A stretch of DNA of 64,000 bases from Marinibacterium anthonyi (GCA_003217735.2 CP031586.1:62001-126000), one strand, 5' to 3'. Positions 25,038 through 33,723 are shown, counted from the stretch's first letter. Translations and numbers: made by a program. Notes: generated by a model not told the origin, from the letters alone.

Positions 25038-25856
25038 ATGGTTGCTTTTGCGGTTTCGGATTGGGAAGACGCGTATCAGAACGGGCGCCATATTGCCGGC
25101 GGATCGAACTATCCGGCGGCCTGGGTCCAACCTTCCGCCTCTTTTCGCGCCACTGCCAATGCACGCCTGGACATCGCCTATGGGCAAGGCGCGCGGCATC
25201 GCTATGACCTGTTCCTGCCCGATGCTACGCCGAAGGGATTGTTCGTCTTCATCCACGGCGGCTACTGGATGTCGCTGGACAAATCCTACTGGTCCCACCT
25301 GGCGGCCGGACCGCTGGCCAACGGCTGGGCGGTGATGATGCCGTCCTATGACCTGTGCCCCGATGTCTCGATCGCCAAGATCACCAGGCAGATCGGTGCC
25401 GCCATCACCCACGGCGCCGGCGCGGTCGATGGTCCCATCGTGATCAGCGGGCATTCCGCCGGCGGTCACCTGGTCTCGGCCATGATGTGCGAGGACACGC
25501 CCCTGCCGGAACCGGTGCAGGCGCGCCTGGCCCATGTGGTGTCGATTTCAGGCGTTCATGACCTGCGTCCGATGCTCTGGACGGAACGCAACGCCACGCT
25601 GCAACTGGACATGGAAAGCGCCGAGGCGAACAGCCCGGTGCTGAAACGCCCCCTGACCCATGTCCGGCTGACCACCTGGGTCGGCGGCGGCGAGCGGCAG
25701 GAATTCCTGCGCCAGTCGGCGCTGTTGTCGAATATCTGGCACGGGCTGGGCTGCGTCACGCAGGACGTGGTGGCCCCCGATCGTCACCACTTCAACGTCA
25801 TCGATGCCATCGCCGAGGCGGACGGCCCGATGCTGCGCCTGGCGCTTGGCGGCTGA
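25038..25856 (+). CDS. alpha/beta hydrolase, arylformamidase (kynurenine formamidase)-like
   Basis: The ATG at 25038 is chosen because AAGGAG lies at the ideal distance before it; a start at 24996 would add 14 residues without such a site. The 272-residue protein has the oxyanion motif HGGYW at 73-77 and the nucleophile motif GHSAGGH with S140, and ends with a histidine in DRHHFNVID. HGGYW plus GHSAGGH is typical of the eukaryotic-type kynurenine formamidases and related N-acylanthranilate amidases. Where those have an aspartate this protein reads VGGGERQEF, so the acid residue is uncertain. A formamidase would release an aminobenzoate or kynurenine, fitting the divergent aminobenzoate-type ligase. 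Confidence 0.8.
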   Translation: MVAFAVSDWEDAYQNGRHIAGGSNYPAAWVQPSASFRATANARLDIAYGQGARHRYDLFLPDATPKGLFVFIHGGYWMSLDKSYWSHLAAGPLANGWAVMMPSYDLCPDVSIAKITRQIGAAITHGAGAVDGPIVISGHSAGGHLVSAMMCEDTPLPEPVQARLAHVVSISGVHDLRPMLWTERNATLQLDMESAEANSPVLKRPLTHVRLTTWVGGGERQEFLRQSALLSNIWHGLGCVTQDVVAPDRHHFNVIDAIAEADGPMLRLALGG

Positions 25857-25990
25857 GGAGACGTCTGGCCGCAAACTACTTGCAATTGCAGCGCGCTGCC
25901 CCGCTGAATGCGGGCGTGACGCGCTGATCCGCCCGAATGGGCACCCAAAAAAGACGGCAACAGCCGCTGATTTCAACACGGGAGTTCGTA

Positions 25991-27178
25991 ATGAACCACA
26001 AGACCAAACTGCTTGCCTCGACGCTTCTGGCGCTCGGGCTGTCCGCCCCGGCCTTTGCGCAGGACGTTCCGGCCGCCGCCGGGGATGACGTTCTGAAAAT
26101 CGGCCTTGTCTACACGCTGTCCGGTCCTCCGGCGGCCCTGGGCGTGCAGGCGCGCGACGGGTTTCTGCTGGCGGCGGAAAAGATGGGTGAAATCGGTGGA
26201 ATGAAGACCGAAATCATCATTGTCGATGACGAAGGCAAACCCGACCTTGCCGCCGAAAAGGCGCGGGAACTGGTGGTGCGTGACAATGTGGATTTCGTTG
26301 TCGGCCCGATTTTTTCCAATATCCTGATGGCCATCGTCCAGCCGGTCACCAGCACCGGCACAATCCTGATCTCTACCAATGCGGGCACCTCGACCCTTGC
26401 GGGCGAGAACTGCAATCCGAACTTCTACACGACCTCGTACCAGAACGACCAGATGCACGAGGTCATGGGCGCCTATGCCGAAAAGATGGGCTACACCAAC
26501 GTCTTCCTGATGACGCCCAACTACCAGGCCGGCAAGGACGCCATGGCCGGGTTCAAGCATTCCTACACCGGCGGCACCGCCGGCGAAGTGTTCACCGAAC
26601 TGGGGCAGCTCGACTTCTCGTCGGAACTGGCACAGATCGCGGCGTTCCAGCCTGACGCGGTGTTTACCTTCATGCCCGGCGGCATGGGCGTGAACCTGGT
26701 GAAGCAGTATTCGCAGGCCGGCCTGACCTCGATCCCGTTCCTGTCGACCTTCACCGTGGATGAAACAACGCTGCCGGCGACACAGGATGCGGGCGTGGGC
26801 CTGATGGCGGGGTCGAACTGGGCACCCGACATGGACAATGCGGCCAACAAGACTTTCGTCGACGGTTATATCGCCAAGTACGATGCCCTGCCCGGCACCT
26901 ACGCCATGCAAGGCTATGACGCGGCGCAGATGATCGACGCGGCCGTCAAGAAGGTCGGCGGCGACCTGACCGACCGCGACGCCCTGCGCGCCGCCCTGCA
27001 CGACGCCGACTTCGACAGCCCGCGCGGAGACTTTTCGTTCGGGAACAACAACTTCCCGATCCAGGACTTCTATCTGACCACCGCGGTCAAACGCGACGAC
27101 GGCTTCTACGGCACCTCGATCCAGGAAAAGATCTTCGACGATTACGTCGATAACTACGCCGCCGAATGCAAGATGTGA
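25991..27178 (+). CDS. branched-chain-type ABC transporter solute-binding protein
   Basis: The ATG at 25991 follows a GGGAG site and gives 395 residues. A signal peptide ends AFA before Q24, and the mature protein starts with the periplasmic-binding fold pattern LKIGLVYTLSGPPAALGVQ. Receptors of this family bind branched-chain amino acids but also many aromatic acids such as benzoate, 4-hydroxybenzoate or hydroxycinnamates. The gene is followed by LivH, LivM, LivG and LivF genes, then a cupin and a flavoprotein, so an aromatic ligand is likely. TGCAATTGCA at 25881-25890 is a palindrome in its promoter region. Confidence 0.9.
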   Translation: MNHKTKLLASTLLALGLSAPAFAQDVPAAAGDDVLKIGLVYTLSGPPAALGVQARDGFLLAAEKMGEIGGMKTEIIIVDDEGKPDLAAEKARELVVRDNVDFVVGPIFSNILMAIVQPVTSTGTILISTNAGTSTLAGENCNPNFYTTSYQNDQMHEVMGAYAEKMGYTNVFLMTPNYQAGKDAMAGFKHSYTGGTAGEVFTELGQLDFSSELAQIAAFQPDAVFTFMPGGMGVNLVKQYSQAGLTSIPFLSTFTVDETTLPATQDAGVGLMAGSNWAPDMDNAANKTFVDGYIAKYDALPGTYAMQGYDAAQMIDAAVKKVGGDLTDRDALRAALHDADFDSPRGDFSFGNNNFPIQDFYLTTAVKRDDGFYGTSIQEKIFDDYVDNYAAECKM

Positions 27179-27217
27179 TCGGCTGAACGTGACTGAACGG
27201 CTGGGGGGATCGCGACC

Positions 27218-28135
27218 ATGATGAACCTGTTTGTCCTGCAACTTCTGAACGGCGTGCAGCTTGGCGTGCTGCTGTTCCTGATCGCCGCGGGGCTGACGCT
27301 CGTGTTCGGGATCATGGACGTGATCAACCTGGCCCATGGCGTCCTTTACATGGTGGGCGCCTACCTGATCGCGACTTTCGCGGCGGCCACGGGCAGCTTC
27401 TGGTGGGGTCTCCTGCTGATGCTGCCGGCCGCCGTGCTTGTCGGGCTGATCGTCGAATTCGTGGTGATGCGGCGATTATATGCGCGCTCCCACCTGGATC
27501 AGGTGCTGGCCACCTTCGGGCTGGTGATGATCGCCAATGAAGCCGTCAAGATGATCTGGGGCACCTCGCCCCTGTCGGTGCCGATGCCTGAACTGCTGTC
27601 GGGGTCCGTGCCCCTGATGGGCCCGCTGAAATACCCGGTCTACCGGATCGCCATCATCGTCGCCGGCCTTGCCGTGGCCTTCGGGCTGTTCGTGATGGTC
27701 AATTACACCCGCGTCGGCATGCTGCTGCGGGCTGGCGCGACGAACCGGGAAACCGTCTCGGCGCTTGGTGTCGACATCAACCGGCTGTTCGCCATCGTCT
27801 TCACGCTGGGCGCCGTGCTGGCCTGCTTGGCGGGCGCGCTGGTCGCGCCGATCCTGTCGGTGGACACCGGCATGGGGGAAAGCGTGCTGATCCTGACCTT
27901 CGTGGTCGTGGTGATCGGCGGTATCGGGTCGATCAAGGGGGCGTTCCTTGGCGCGTTGCTGGTCGCGGTCGTCGACACTTTGGGCGGCGTTTTCGGCCCG
28001 ATCCTGTTGCGGTCGGTCTTTGACCCGTCGACGGCGGGGCAGGTGGGCCGCGTGCTGGCGCCGATGCTGGTCTACATCCTGATGGCCGCCATCCTCTTCG
28101 CCAAACCCGCAGGCCTCTTCGGGAGACGCGCATGA
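27218..28135 (+). CDS. branched-chain-type ABC permease (LivH family)
   Basis: This 305-residue hydrophobic protein has about eight membrane helices and begins LQLLNGVQLGVLLFLIAAGLTLVFGIMDVINLAHG, of which GVQLG and NLAHG are LivH hallmarks. GMGESVLILTFVVVVIGG near the end is also conserved. It begins 39 bases after the receptor gene and overlaps the LivM gene by four bases. It forms the channel with the LivM protein. Confidence 0.92.
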   Translation: MMNLFVLQLLNGVQLGVLLFLIAAGLTLVFGIMDVINLAHGVLYMVGAYLIATFAAATGSFWWGLLLMLPAAVLVGLIVEFVVMRRLYARSHLDQVLATFGLVMIANEAVKMIWGTSPLSVPMPELLSGSVPLMGPLKYPVYRIAIIVAGLAVAFGLFVMVNYTRVGMLLRAGATNRETVSALGVDINRLFAIVFTLGAVLACLAGALVAPILSVDTGMGESVLILTFVVVVIGGIGSIKGAFLGALLVAVVDTLGGVFGPILLRSVFDPSTAGQVGRVLAPMLVYILMAAILFAKPAGLFGRRA

Positions 28136-29121
28136 CCGACCTGACCGCAACCGCGACCCCCGACCGCCCCGTATTGGCCGGACGGGTGAAGGCGGCCATT
28201 GTCCTCTTTGTCCTCTTCGCGCTGATGCCGCCGCTGGCCTCGGCTTTGGACGATCCGTTCTACGTGCTGATCGGCACCCGCATCCTGGCCTATGCCATCG
28301 CCGCCATGGCGCTGGACCTGATCCTTGGCTACGGCGCGATGGTCAGCTTTGGCCATGCCGCCTACCTGGGCTTCGGCACCTATGCCGTGGCGATCCTGTC
28401 CAGCTTCGGGATCAACGACATGATCCTGCAGATCGTCTTTGCCATGGCGATCTCGGCCGTCTTCGCCCTGATCACCGGCGCGATCTCGCTGCGGACCAAG
28501 GGCGTCTATTTCATCATGATCACGCTGGCCTTCGGGCAGATGGCGTTCTTCTTCTTCATCTCGCTGTCCGCATACGGCGGCGACGACGGCGTGGCGCTGG
28601 CCCAACGGTCCACCCTGCTGGGCATGGACCTGCTGAAATCCGACTACGGGCTTTATTACGTCACGCTGGCTCTGCTGATCGGCCTCTTCGCGGTCTGCAA
28701 TCGCATCGTCGGATCGCGTTTTGGCCGGGTCCTGTCGGGCATCCGGGAAAACCCCACGCGGATGGAGGCCATCGGCTATTCGCCCTTCCGCTACCAGCTG
28801 ACGGGCTTCGTGATCTCGGGCTGCATCACCGCGATTGCCGGGGTCGTTCTGGCCAACCAGGCGCAATTCGTCAGCCCCGCCTTCATGTCCTGGCACAAGT
28901 CGGGCGAGCTGATCGTGATGGTCGTTCTGGGCGGTGTCGGCACGCTGGCCGGTCCCATCGCGGGCGCCGCCGCGGCGCTGCTGCTGGAAGAATGGCTGGG
29001 CGATCTGACCGAACACTGGAAGCTCTATTTCGGGATCTTCCTGGTGCTGATGGTGCTGTTTTCGCCGCGCGGGATCACCGGCCTGCTGGAAAACCTCGGC
29101 CTTTCAAGGAGACAGGAATGA
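28132..29121 (+). CDS. branched-chain-type ABC permease (LivM family)
   Basis: This 329-residue membrane protein has the LivM features ALDLILGYGAMVSFGHAAY, ISLRTKGVYFIMITLAFGQ and ENPTRMEAIGY. The last lies in the cytoplasmic loop that contacts the ATPase. It is coupled by four-base overlaps to the genes before and after it. The length is typical. Confidence 0.92.
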   Translation: MTDLTATATPDRPVLAGRVKAAIVLFVLFALMPPLASALDDPFYVLIGTRILAYAIAAMALDLILGYGAMVSFGHAAYLGFGTYAVAILSSFGINDMILQIVFAMAISAVFALITGAISLRTKGVYFIMITLAFGQMAFFFFISLSAYGGDDGVALAQRSTLLGMDLLKSDYGLYYVTLALLIGLFAVCNRIVGSRFGRVLSGIRENPTRMEAIGYSPFRYQLTGFVISGCITAIAGVVLANQAQFVSPAFMSWHKSGELIVMVVLGGVGTLAGPIAGAAAALLLEEWLGDLTEHWKLYFGIFLVLMVLFSPRGITGLLENLGLSRRQE

Positions 29122-29870
29122 CCTCGCTGACGGTCCGCAACCTGACCAAATCCTTCGGGGCGCTGAAGGTGACCGACGATGTCTCGCTTGACGTGGCCTC
29201 GGGCGAAATCCACGCGATCATCGGCCCCAACGGCGCGGGCAAGACGACGCTGATCTCGCAGCTTTCGGGCCAATTGCCATCGGACAGCGGCACGGTGGCC
29301 ATCGGCGCGCGCGACGTCACCCGCCTGTCCATGCCCGACCGCGTGCGGCTGGGGCTGGCGCGGTCGTTCCAGATCACCTCCGTCCTGCCCGGGTTCACCG
29401 CGCTGGAAAACGTGGCGCTGGCGGTGCAGGCGCGGCAAGGGTCGTCCTTTCGGTTCTTCGGCGCTGTCGCGACCGAAGCCGCGCTGAACGACGCCGCGTT
29501 GAAGGCCCTGCGCGAAGCGGGGCTGGACCATCGCGCCCATGTCCCCGCCAAATCGCTCAGCCACGGCGAACACCGTCGGCTGGAACTGGCCATCGCGCTG
29601 GCCACCGACCCCAAGGTGCTGCTGCTGGATGAACCGCTGGCCGGGGTGGGGGGCGAGGATGCCGAGACCTTCGTCGAGAACCTGCAGAAGCTCAAGGGCC
29701 GGTTCACCATGATCCTCATCGAACACGACATGGAGGCGGTCTTTGCGCTGGCCGACCGGGTTTCGGTGCTGGTCTACGGCCAGATCATCGCCACCGGCAC
29801 GCCCGAGGCCATCCGCAACGATGCGCAGGTGCGCGCCGCGTACCTGGGCGAAGAAGAGGAGGCCGCCTGA
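29118..29870 (+). CDS. branched-chain-type ABC ATPase (LivG family)
   Basis: The ATG at 29118, preceded by AGGAGACAGGA, gives 250 residues. Walker A is GPNGAGKTT at 36-44 and Walker B is VLLLDEPLAGV. The signature is LSHGEHRRLE, a usual LivG variant of LSGGQ. The protein pairs with the LivF protein to drive import. A one-base overlap joins it to the next gene. Confidence 0.93.
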   Translation: MTSLTVRNLTKSFGALKVTDDVSLDVASGEIHAIIGPNGAGKTTLISQLSGQLPSDSGTVAIGARDVTRLSMPDRVRLGLARSFQITSVLPGFTALENVALAVQARQGSSFRFFGAVATEAALNDAALKALREAGLDHRAHVPAKSLSHGEHRRLELAIALATDPKVLLLDEPLAGVGGEDAETFVENLQKLKGRFTMILIEHDMEAVFALADRVSVLVYGQIIATGTPEAIRNDAQVRAAYLGEEEEAA

Positions 29871-30556
29871 TGCTGGACGTCAACGGGCTGGAAGCGGGTT
29901 ACGGCGAAAGCCGGATCCTGTTCGGCATCGACTTTCGCGTCAATGATGGCGAGGTCGTCACTCTGCTGGGCCGCAACGGCATGGGCAAGACCACGACGAT
30001 CAAGTCGATCTTCGGCCTGATCAAGCCGCGCGCGGGCAGTGTCAAGATCGGCGGCAAGAACCTGACCGGTGCCGACCCGCACAAGATCGCGCTGGCGGGC
30101 CTTGGCTATGTGCCCGAGGGCCGCCAGATCTTTCCCACGCTGAATGTCGAGGAGAACCTGCGCGCGACGGCGCGTCCCGGCAAATGGACACTGCAGCGGA
30201 TCTATGACCTGTTCCCGCGCCTGCAGGAACGCCGCCGCAACATGGGCAACCAGCTGTCGGGCGGCGAACAGCAGATGCTGGCCATCGGGCGCGCGCTGAT
30301 GACCAACCCGCAGCTTGTCGTGCTGGACGAGGCGACCGAAGGGCTTGCGCCGCTGATCCGCAATGACATCTGGGCCTGCCTCAGGCAGCTGAAGGAGGAA
30401 GGTGAATCCATCCTCGTGATCGACAAGAACGTCGATGCCCTGACCAAGTTCGCCGACCGCCACGTGGTGATCGAAAAGGGCCGCATCGTCTGGTCCGGAA
30501 CAACCGCCGAGATCCTGGCCACCCCCGAGGTCAAGGACCGGTTCCTGCACGTCTGA
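29870..30556 (+). CDS. branched-chain-type ABC ATPase (LivF family)
   Basis: This 228-residue ATPase has Walker A GRNGMGKTT at 34-42, signature LSGGEQQM and Walker B LVVLDEATEGLAP. The last segment, with alanine and TEGLAP, is specific to LivF. Its start shares one base with the LivG stop. The message probably continues into the cupin gene 21 bases downstream. Confidence 0.93.
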   Translation: MLDVNGLEAGYGESRILFGIDFRVNDGEVVTLLGRNGMGKTTTIKSIFGLIKPRAGSVKIGGKNLTGADPHKIALAGLGYVPEGRQIFPTLNVEENLRATARPGKWTLQRIYDLFPRLQERRRNMGNQLSGGEQQMLAIGRALMTNPQLVVLDEATEGLAPLIRNDIWACLRQLKEEGESILVIDKNVDALTKFADRHVVIEKGRIVWSGTTAEILATPEVKDRFLHV

Positions 30557-30577
30557 ACATCAAGAAGGAGGCCGATC

Positions 30578-31024
30578 ATGATACCCGGCGTCACCAAATC
30601 GAACAACGGCATGGAAGAAATCAGCTGGAACATCCTGGGCCAGACCTATGTGCCCAAGCAGCTGTCCGAGGTTTCCATGGCCTGGCACGCGACCCTGCCC
30701 AAGGGCACCTTTGTCCCGCCGCATATCCACCCCAAGCAGGACGAATTCATCTACGTGCTGGAAGGCCGGTTCGACGTCCTGCTGAACGGGGTCGAAGCCT
30801 ATGCCGAACCCGGCGACCTGATCCGCCTGCCCAAGGGCATCCCGCACGGGATCTACAACAAGACCGACCAGACCATCAAATGCCTGTTCTGGGTCGCGCC
30901 CTCGCGCAAGCTGTTCGACCTGTTCTGGGCGCTGCACAACCTTGGCCCCAACGCGAACCCGGCCGACGTGGTCGCGGTGTCGGCCAAGCACGAGGTCGAT
31001 TTCCTCCCGCCCGAGGAGGATTGA
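30578..31024 (+). CDS. metal-binding cupin, paired with a PhzS-like monooxygenase
   Basis: This 148-residue protein has complete cupin motifs, G-TFVPP-HIH-PKQD-E-FIYVLE-G and G-DLIRL-P-K-G-IP-H-GIY-N, so the four metal ligands are present. It is homologous along its length to the cupin at 21467-21904. AAGGAGG precedes the ATG. It lies between the ABC transporter genes and the FAD monooxygenase gene (four bases downstream), all on one strand. The two cupins probably perform the same type of reaction on related flavoprotein products; which reaction is unknown. Confidence 0.88.
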   Translation: MIPGVTKSNNGMEEISWNILGQTYVPKQLSEVSMAWHATLPKGTFVPPHIHPKQDEFIYVLEGRFDVLLNGVEAYAEPGDLIRLPKGIPHGIYNKTDQTIKCLFWVAPSRKLFDLFWALHNLGPNANPADVVAVSAKHEVDFLPPEED

Positions 31025-31028
31025 TCCC

Positions 31029-32276
31029 ATGACCGTCCTCATCGCAGGCGCGGGCATCGGCGGTCTGACCACCGCGCTGATGCTGCATGCGCGCGGCATT
31101 CCCGTACAGATCTACGAATCCGCCCGCGAGGTGCGCGAGGTCGGCGTGGGCATCAACGTGCTGCCCCATGCCATCCGGGAACTGGCTGAGCTGAAGCTGC
31201 TGAAAAAGCTCGACAAGGTGGGCGTGCGGACCCGCAAGCTGACCTACCTGACCAAGCAGGGGCAGGAGGTCTGGACTGAGCTGCGTGGGACCTATGCGGG
31301 CCACGAGGTCCCCCAATTCTCGATCCACCGGGGGCGCCTGCAGAAGGTGCTGTACGATGCGGTGATCAAGCGGCTGGGTCCCGATGCCATCCGCACCGGG
31401 CGTCGCCTGGCGGGCTTCATCCAGGACGAAGCCGGGGTGACCGCCCATTTCACCGACAGCGTGATGGGCGCCGCCGCCCTGTCCCACCGGGGCGAGGTGC
31501 TGATCTGCGCCGACGGCATCCATTCCGCCGGGCGCCGCCATTTCTACCCCAACGAGGGCGCGCCGTCGTGGCAGGGCGTCGTGATGTGGCGCGGGGCGGC
31601 GAAATGGCCGGTCTGGGAAGACGGGGAAAGCATGGCCATCGGCGGCGGGCTGGGGGGCAAGTTCGTGCTGTACCCGATCGCGCCCGCGAAGAAGGGCAAG
31701 CAGCTGATGAACTGGGTGGTCAACGTGCGGATCAAGGATCCGGCGATCTCCACCCCGCCGCCCGACAACTGGTCGCGCCAGGTGCCCCTGGCCGAAGTGC
31801 TGCCCCACGCCCTGCGCTTCAATGTGCCGGGGATGGATATCGGCGGGCTGGTGCGCAAGACCCAGACGATCTTTGAATACCCGATGGCCGACCGCGATCC
31901 GCTGCCGCGCTGGACGTTCGGGCGGGTGACGCTGCTGGGGGATGCGGCGCATCCGATGTATCCGGTGGGGTCGAACGGGGCGTCGCAGGCGATCCTGGAT
32001 GCCCGCTGCCTGGCGGATTGGCTGCAAAAGGGCGAACACCCCCGCGCGGCGCTCTGGCAATACGAGAAGGAGCGCCTGCCGAAGACGGCCGAGGTGGTCC
32101 GCACCAACCGGGTCGGCGGCCCCGAGCGCGTCATCGACGAGGTCGAGAAGCGCGCGCCGGCGGGCTTCAAGTCGATCGACAAGGTGCTGTCGCTGGAAGA
32201 CCGCAAGGCGATTGTCGGCGGTTATGCCAACATGGCGGGCTTTTCCCGCGTCACGACCGGTGGCCGCGCCTCGTGA
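31029..32276 (+). CDS. FAD-dependent aromatic monooxygenase (PhzS-like)
   Basis: The ATG at 31029 gives 415 residues of class A flavin monooxygenase. FAD motifs are LIAGAGIGGL (4-13) and GDAAHPMYP (304-312). Several stretches match the phenazine monooxygenase PhzS closely: FSIHRGRLQ, VVMWRG, NWVVNVR, YPMADRDPLPRW and SNGASQAILD. PhzS decarboxylates and hydroxylates a phenazine carboxylate ring, and relatives hydroxylate salicylate-like or N-heteroaromatic acids. Here the gene is last in a transporter-cupin-monooxygenase operon, so an imported nitrogen-containing aromatic is a plausible but unproven substrate. An IS30 element lies 264 bases downstream. Confidence 0.87.
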   Translation: MTVLIAGAGIGGLTTALMLHARGIPVQIYESAREVREVGVGINVLPHAIRELAELKLLKKLDKVGVRTRKLTYLTKQGQEVWTELRGTYAGHEVPQFSIHRGRLQKVLYDAVIKRLGPDAIRTGRRLAGFIQDEAGVTAHFTDSVMGAAALSHRGEVLICADGIHSAGRRHFYPNEGAPSWQGVVMWRGAAKWPVWEDGESMAIGGGLGGKFVLYPIAPAKKGKQLMNWVVNVRIKDPAISTPPPDNWSRQVPLAEVLPHALRFNVPGMDIGGLVRKTQTIFEYPMADRDPLPRWTFGRVTLLGDAAHPMYPVGSNGASQAILDARCLADWLQKGEHPRAALWQYEKERLPKTAEVVRTNRVGGPERVIDEVEKRAPAGFKSIDKVLSLEDRKAIVGGYANMAGFSRVTTGGRAS

Positions 32277-32290
32277 CACGCCAAGGCAAC

Positions 32291-32325
32291 CGGCGGATTT
32301 CCGGCCCCTTCGGGCCTGTCCGCCG
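32291..32325 (+). terminator. stem-loop after the monooxygenase operon
   Basis: CGGCGGA (32291-32297) pairs with TCCGCCG (32319-32325), and inside it GGCCC (32303-32307) pairs with GGGCC (32312-32316) around a CTTC loop. It lies 15 bases past the stop of the PhzS-like gene. No T-run follows, so it may be a terminator or a message-stabilising hairpin. The remaining gap to 32540 holds a TAATCATGATTA palindrome (32492-32503) but no gene. Confidence 0.5.
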
Positions 32326-32540
32326 GCGCCGCGAAGCCATCCACCAGATTACCTGTAACGGTCTGCGACCGCAGGCCGAACCGGTCCGGGCACACCCCAT
32401 CGCTGAACTGACGTGGCGCGCTTCCGAGATGGCGCGGCGATGTCCGCAAGGTAAGCGCCTTTCGCGCACCACGCGGGCCCTTAAAGCACCATAATCATGA
32501 TTACCCGTCGCGCCTACACACGGGGGTGCGCGCTACCCTC

Positions 32541-32557
32541 AAGTGCGACTCCCATTA
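32541..32557 (+). repeat. left terminal inverted repeat of the IS30 element
   Basis: AAGTGCGACTCCCATTA is the reverse complement of 33613-33629 at 16 of 17 positions. It lies 36 bases before the transposase start. Confidence 0.8.
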
Positions 32558-32592
32558 GAAAACAGATGGTTATCTAATGGAGAGAGTCTGCC

Positions 32593-33615
32593 ATGGGAGC
32601 GGTTTACGCGCAACTGAGCGTCAAGGAACGTGTCCAGATCGAACGCTGGAAGCTGGCAAAGGTCCCTGTTCGGGAGATGGCCCGCGTGCTGCAGCGCTCG
32701 AAAGCCACCATCTATCGCGAGATCAAGCGTAACTGGTTCAGCGATGAGTGCCTGCCGGGTTATGACGGCTACTACGGCGCCGCCGCGCATCAGAAAGCCG
32801 CCAATCGCCGTGCTCGGCAGCGCAAATTGATCCGGCATCCGCAGCTTCGAAATCAGGTCGTTGAGCGCATCAAGAATGGCTGGACCCCCGAGCAGATCGG
32901 CAACCGGTTGATCCACGAAGGCGCGACGCTCCGGGTCTGCCAGGAGACGATCTACCGGTATATCTACTCGCAGGAAGGCATGGCGCAGGAGCTCTGGTGG
33001 TACCTGCCCGAGCACCGCAGGGCTCGCCGTCCGCGCCGAGCCCGAAAGCGCCGCGCGCCAAAATTCGACCGTGATGTCAGTATCCTGTTCCGCCCGGACG
33101 ACGTCGCACACCGCAGGGAATTCGGTCACTGGGAAGGCGATTTGATGCTGTTCAAACAATCGCTTGGCCAGACCAACGTGACCTCTCTGGTCGAACGCGT
33201 CAGCCGCTTCACCGTGCTGCTGAAGAACGCGAACAGGCGCACGAAACCGGTCATTACCAAGATCGTGAAGGCGGTGCGGGATCTGCCCGTGACGGGCCGG
33301 AGGTCCATCACCTTCGACCGCGGCACGGAGTTCGTGTCATGGCCGCACCTGCAGGCTCAGCTCGGAACCCAAACGTGGTTCTGCGACCCCTCCTCGCCCT
33401 GGCAGAAAGGCACTGTCGAGAACACAAACCGGCGGCTCCGCCGCTGGCTTCCAAGGCAGCGTGACGTCGCTGCCATGACAGAGCTCGAGCTGAAGCAACT
33501 CTGCGACCAGCTCAACAACACGCCCCGCAAATGCCTCGGATGGAGAACCCCGGCCGAGGTCTTCCGCGAAAAGATGATGGAGGAAATCGGTCGACGCCCC
33601 TACCGTCGCAGGTAA
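32593..33615 (+). CDS. IS30-family transposase
   Basis: This 340-residue transposase is intact. The N-terminal helix-turn-helix reads REMARVLQRSKATIYREIKRN (28-48 region). The catalytic triad is D183 in HWEGDLM, D242 in TFDRGTEF and E276 in QKGTVENTNRRLR, giving the DD(33)E spacing of IS30 enzymes. The ATG at 32593 follows GGAGAGAG. Nothing suggests inactivation, so the element may still move. Confidence 0.93.
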   Translation: MGAVYAQLSVKERVQIERWKLAKVPVREMARVLQRSKATIYREIKRNWFSDECLPGYDGYYGAAAHQKAANRRARQRKLIRHPQLRNQVVERIKNGWTPEQIGNRLIHEGATLRVCQETIYRYIYSQEGMAQELWWYLPEHRRARRPRRARKRRAPKFDRDVSILFRPDDVAHRREFGHWEGDLMLFKQSLGQTNVTSLVERVSRFTVLLKNANRRTKPVITKIVKAVRDLPVTGRRSITFDRGTEFVSWPHLQAQLGTQTWFCDPSSPWQKGTVENTNRRLRRWLPRQRDVAAMTELELKQLCDQLNNTPRKCLGWRTPAEVFREKMMEEIGRRPYRRR

Positions 33616-33629
33616 TGGGAGTCGCGCTT
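33613..33629 (-). repeat. right terminal inverted repeat of the IS30 element
   Basis: Read on the minus strand this is AAGCGCGACTCCCATTA, matching the left end with one change. It overlaps the last three bases of the transposase gene. Confidence 0.8.
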
Positions 33630-33723
33630 CACGTAGCGCACACAGGTGGCGTCCATATCTCGTGCGGCGCCGAGCATGCCGCACACGGGCATAGCTTTCA
33701 CACATGGCCGGGGTTGGTTTCTC

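Larger units (their letters stand above)
32541..33629 (+). mobile_element. IS30-family insertion sequence
   Basis: The element is about 1089 bases long and has 17-base terminal inverted repeats differing at one position. It carries one intact transposase gene. Base composition in and around it is less G+C-rich than its neighbours. I cannot see a convincing target duplication: the three bases outside are CTC on the left and CAC on the right. It lies between the aromatic operon and the itaconate cluster. Confidence 0.85.

Noticed and set aside
32538-33632. Target-site duplication of the IS30 element
   Set aside because: The flanking triplets CTC and CAC differ, so no duplication can be claimed.
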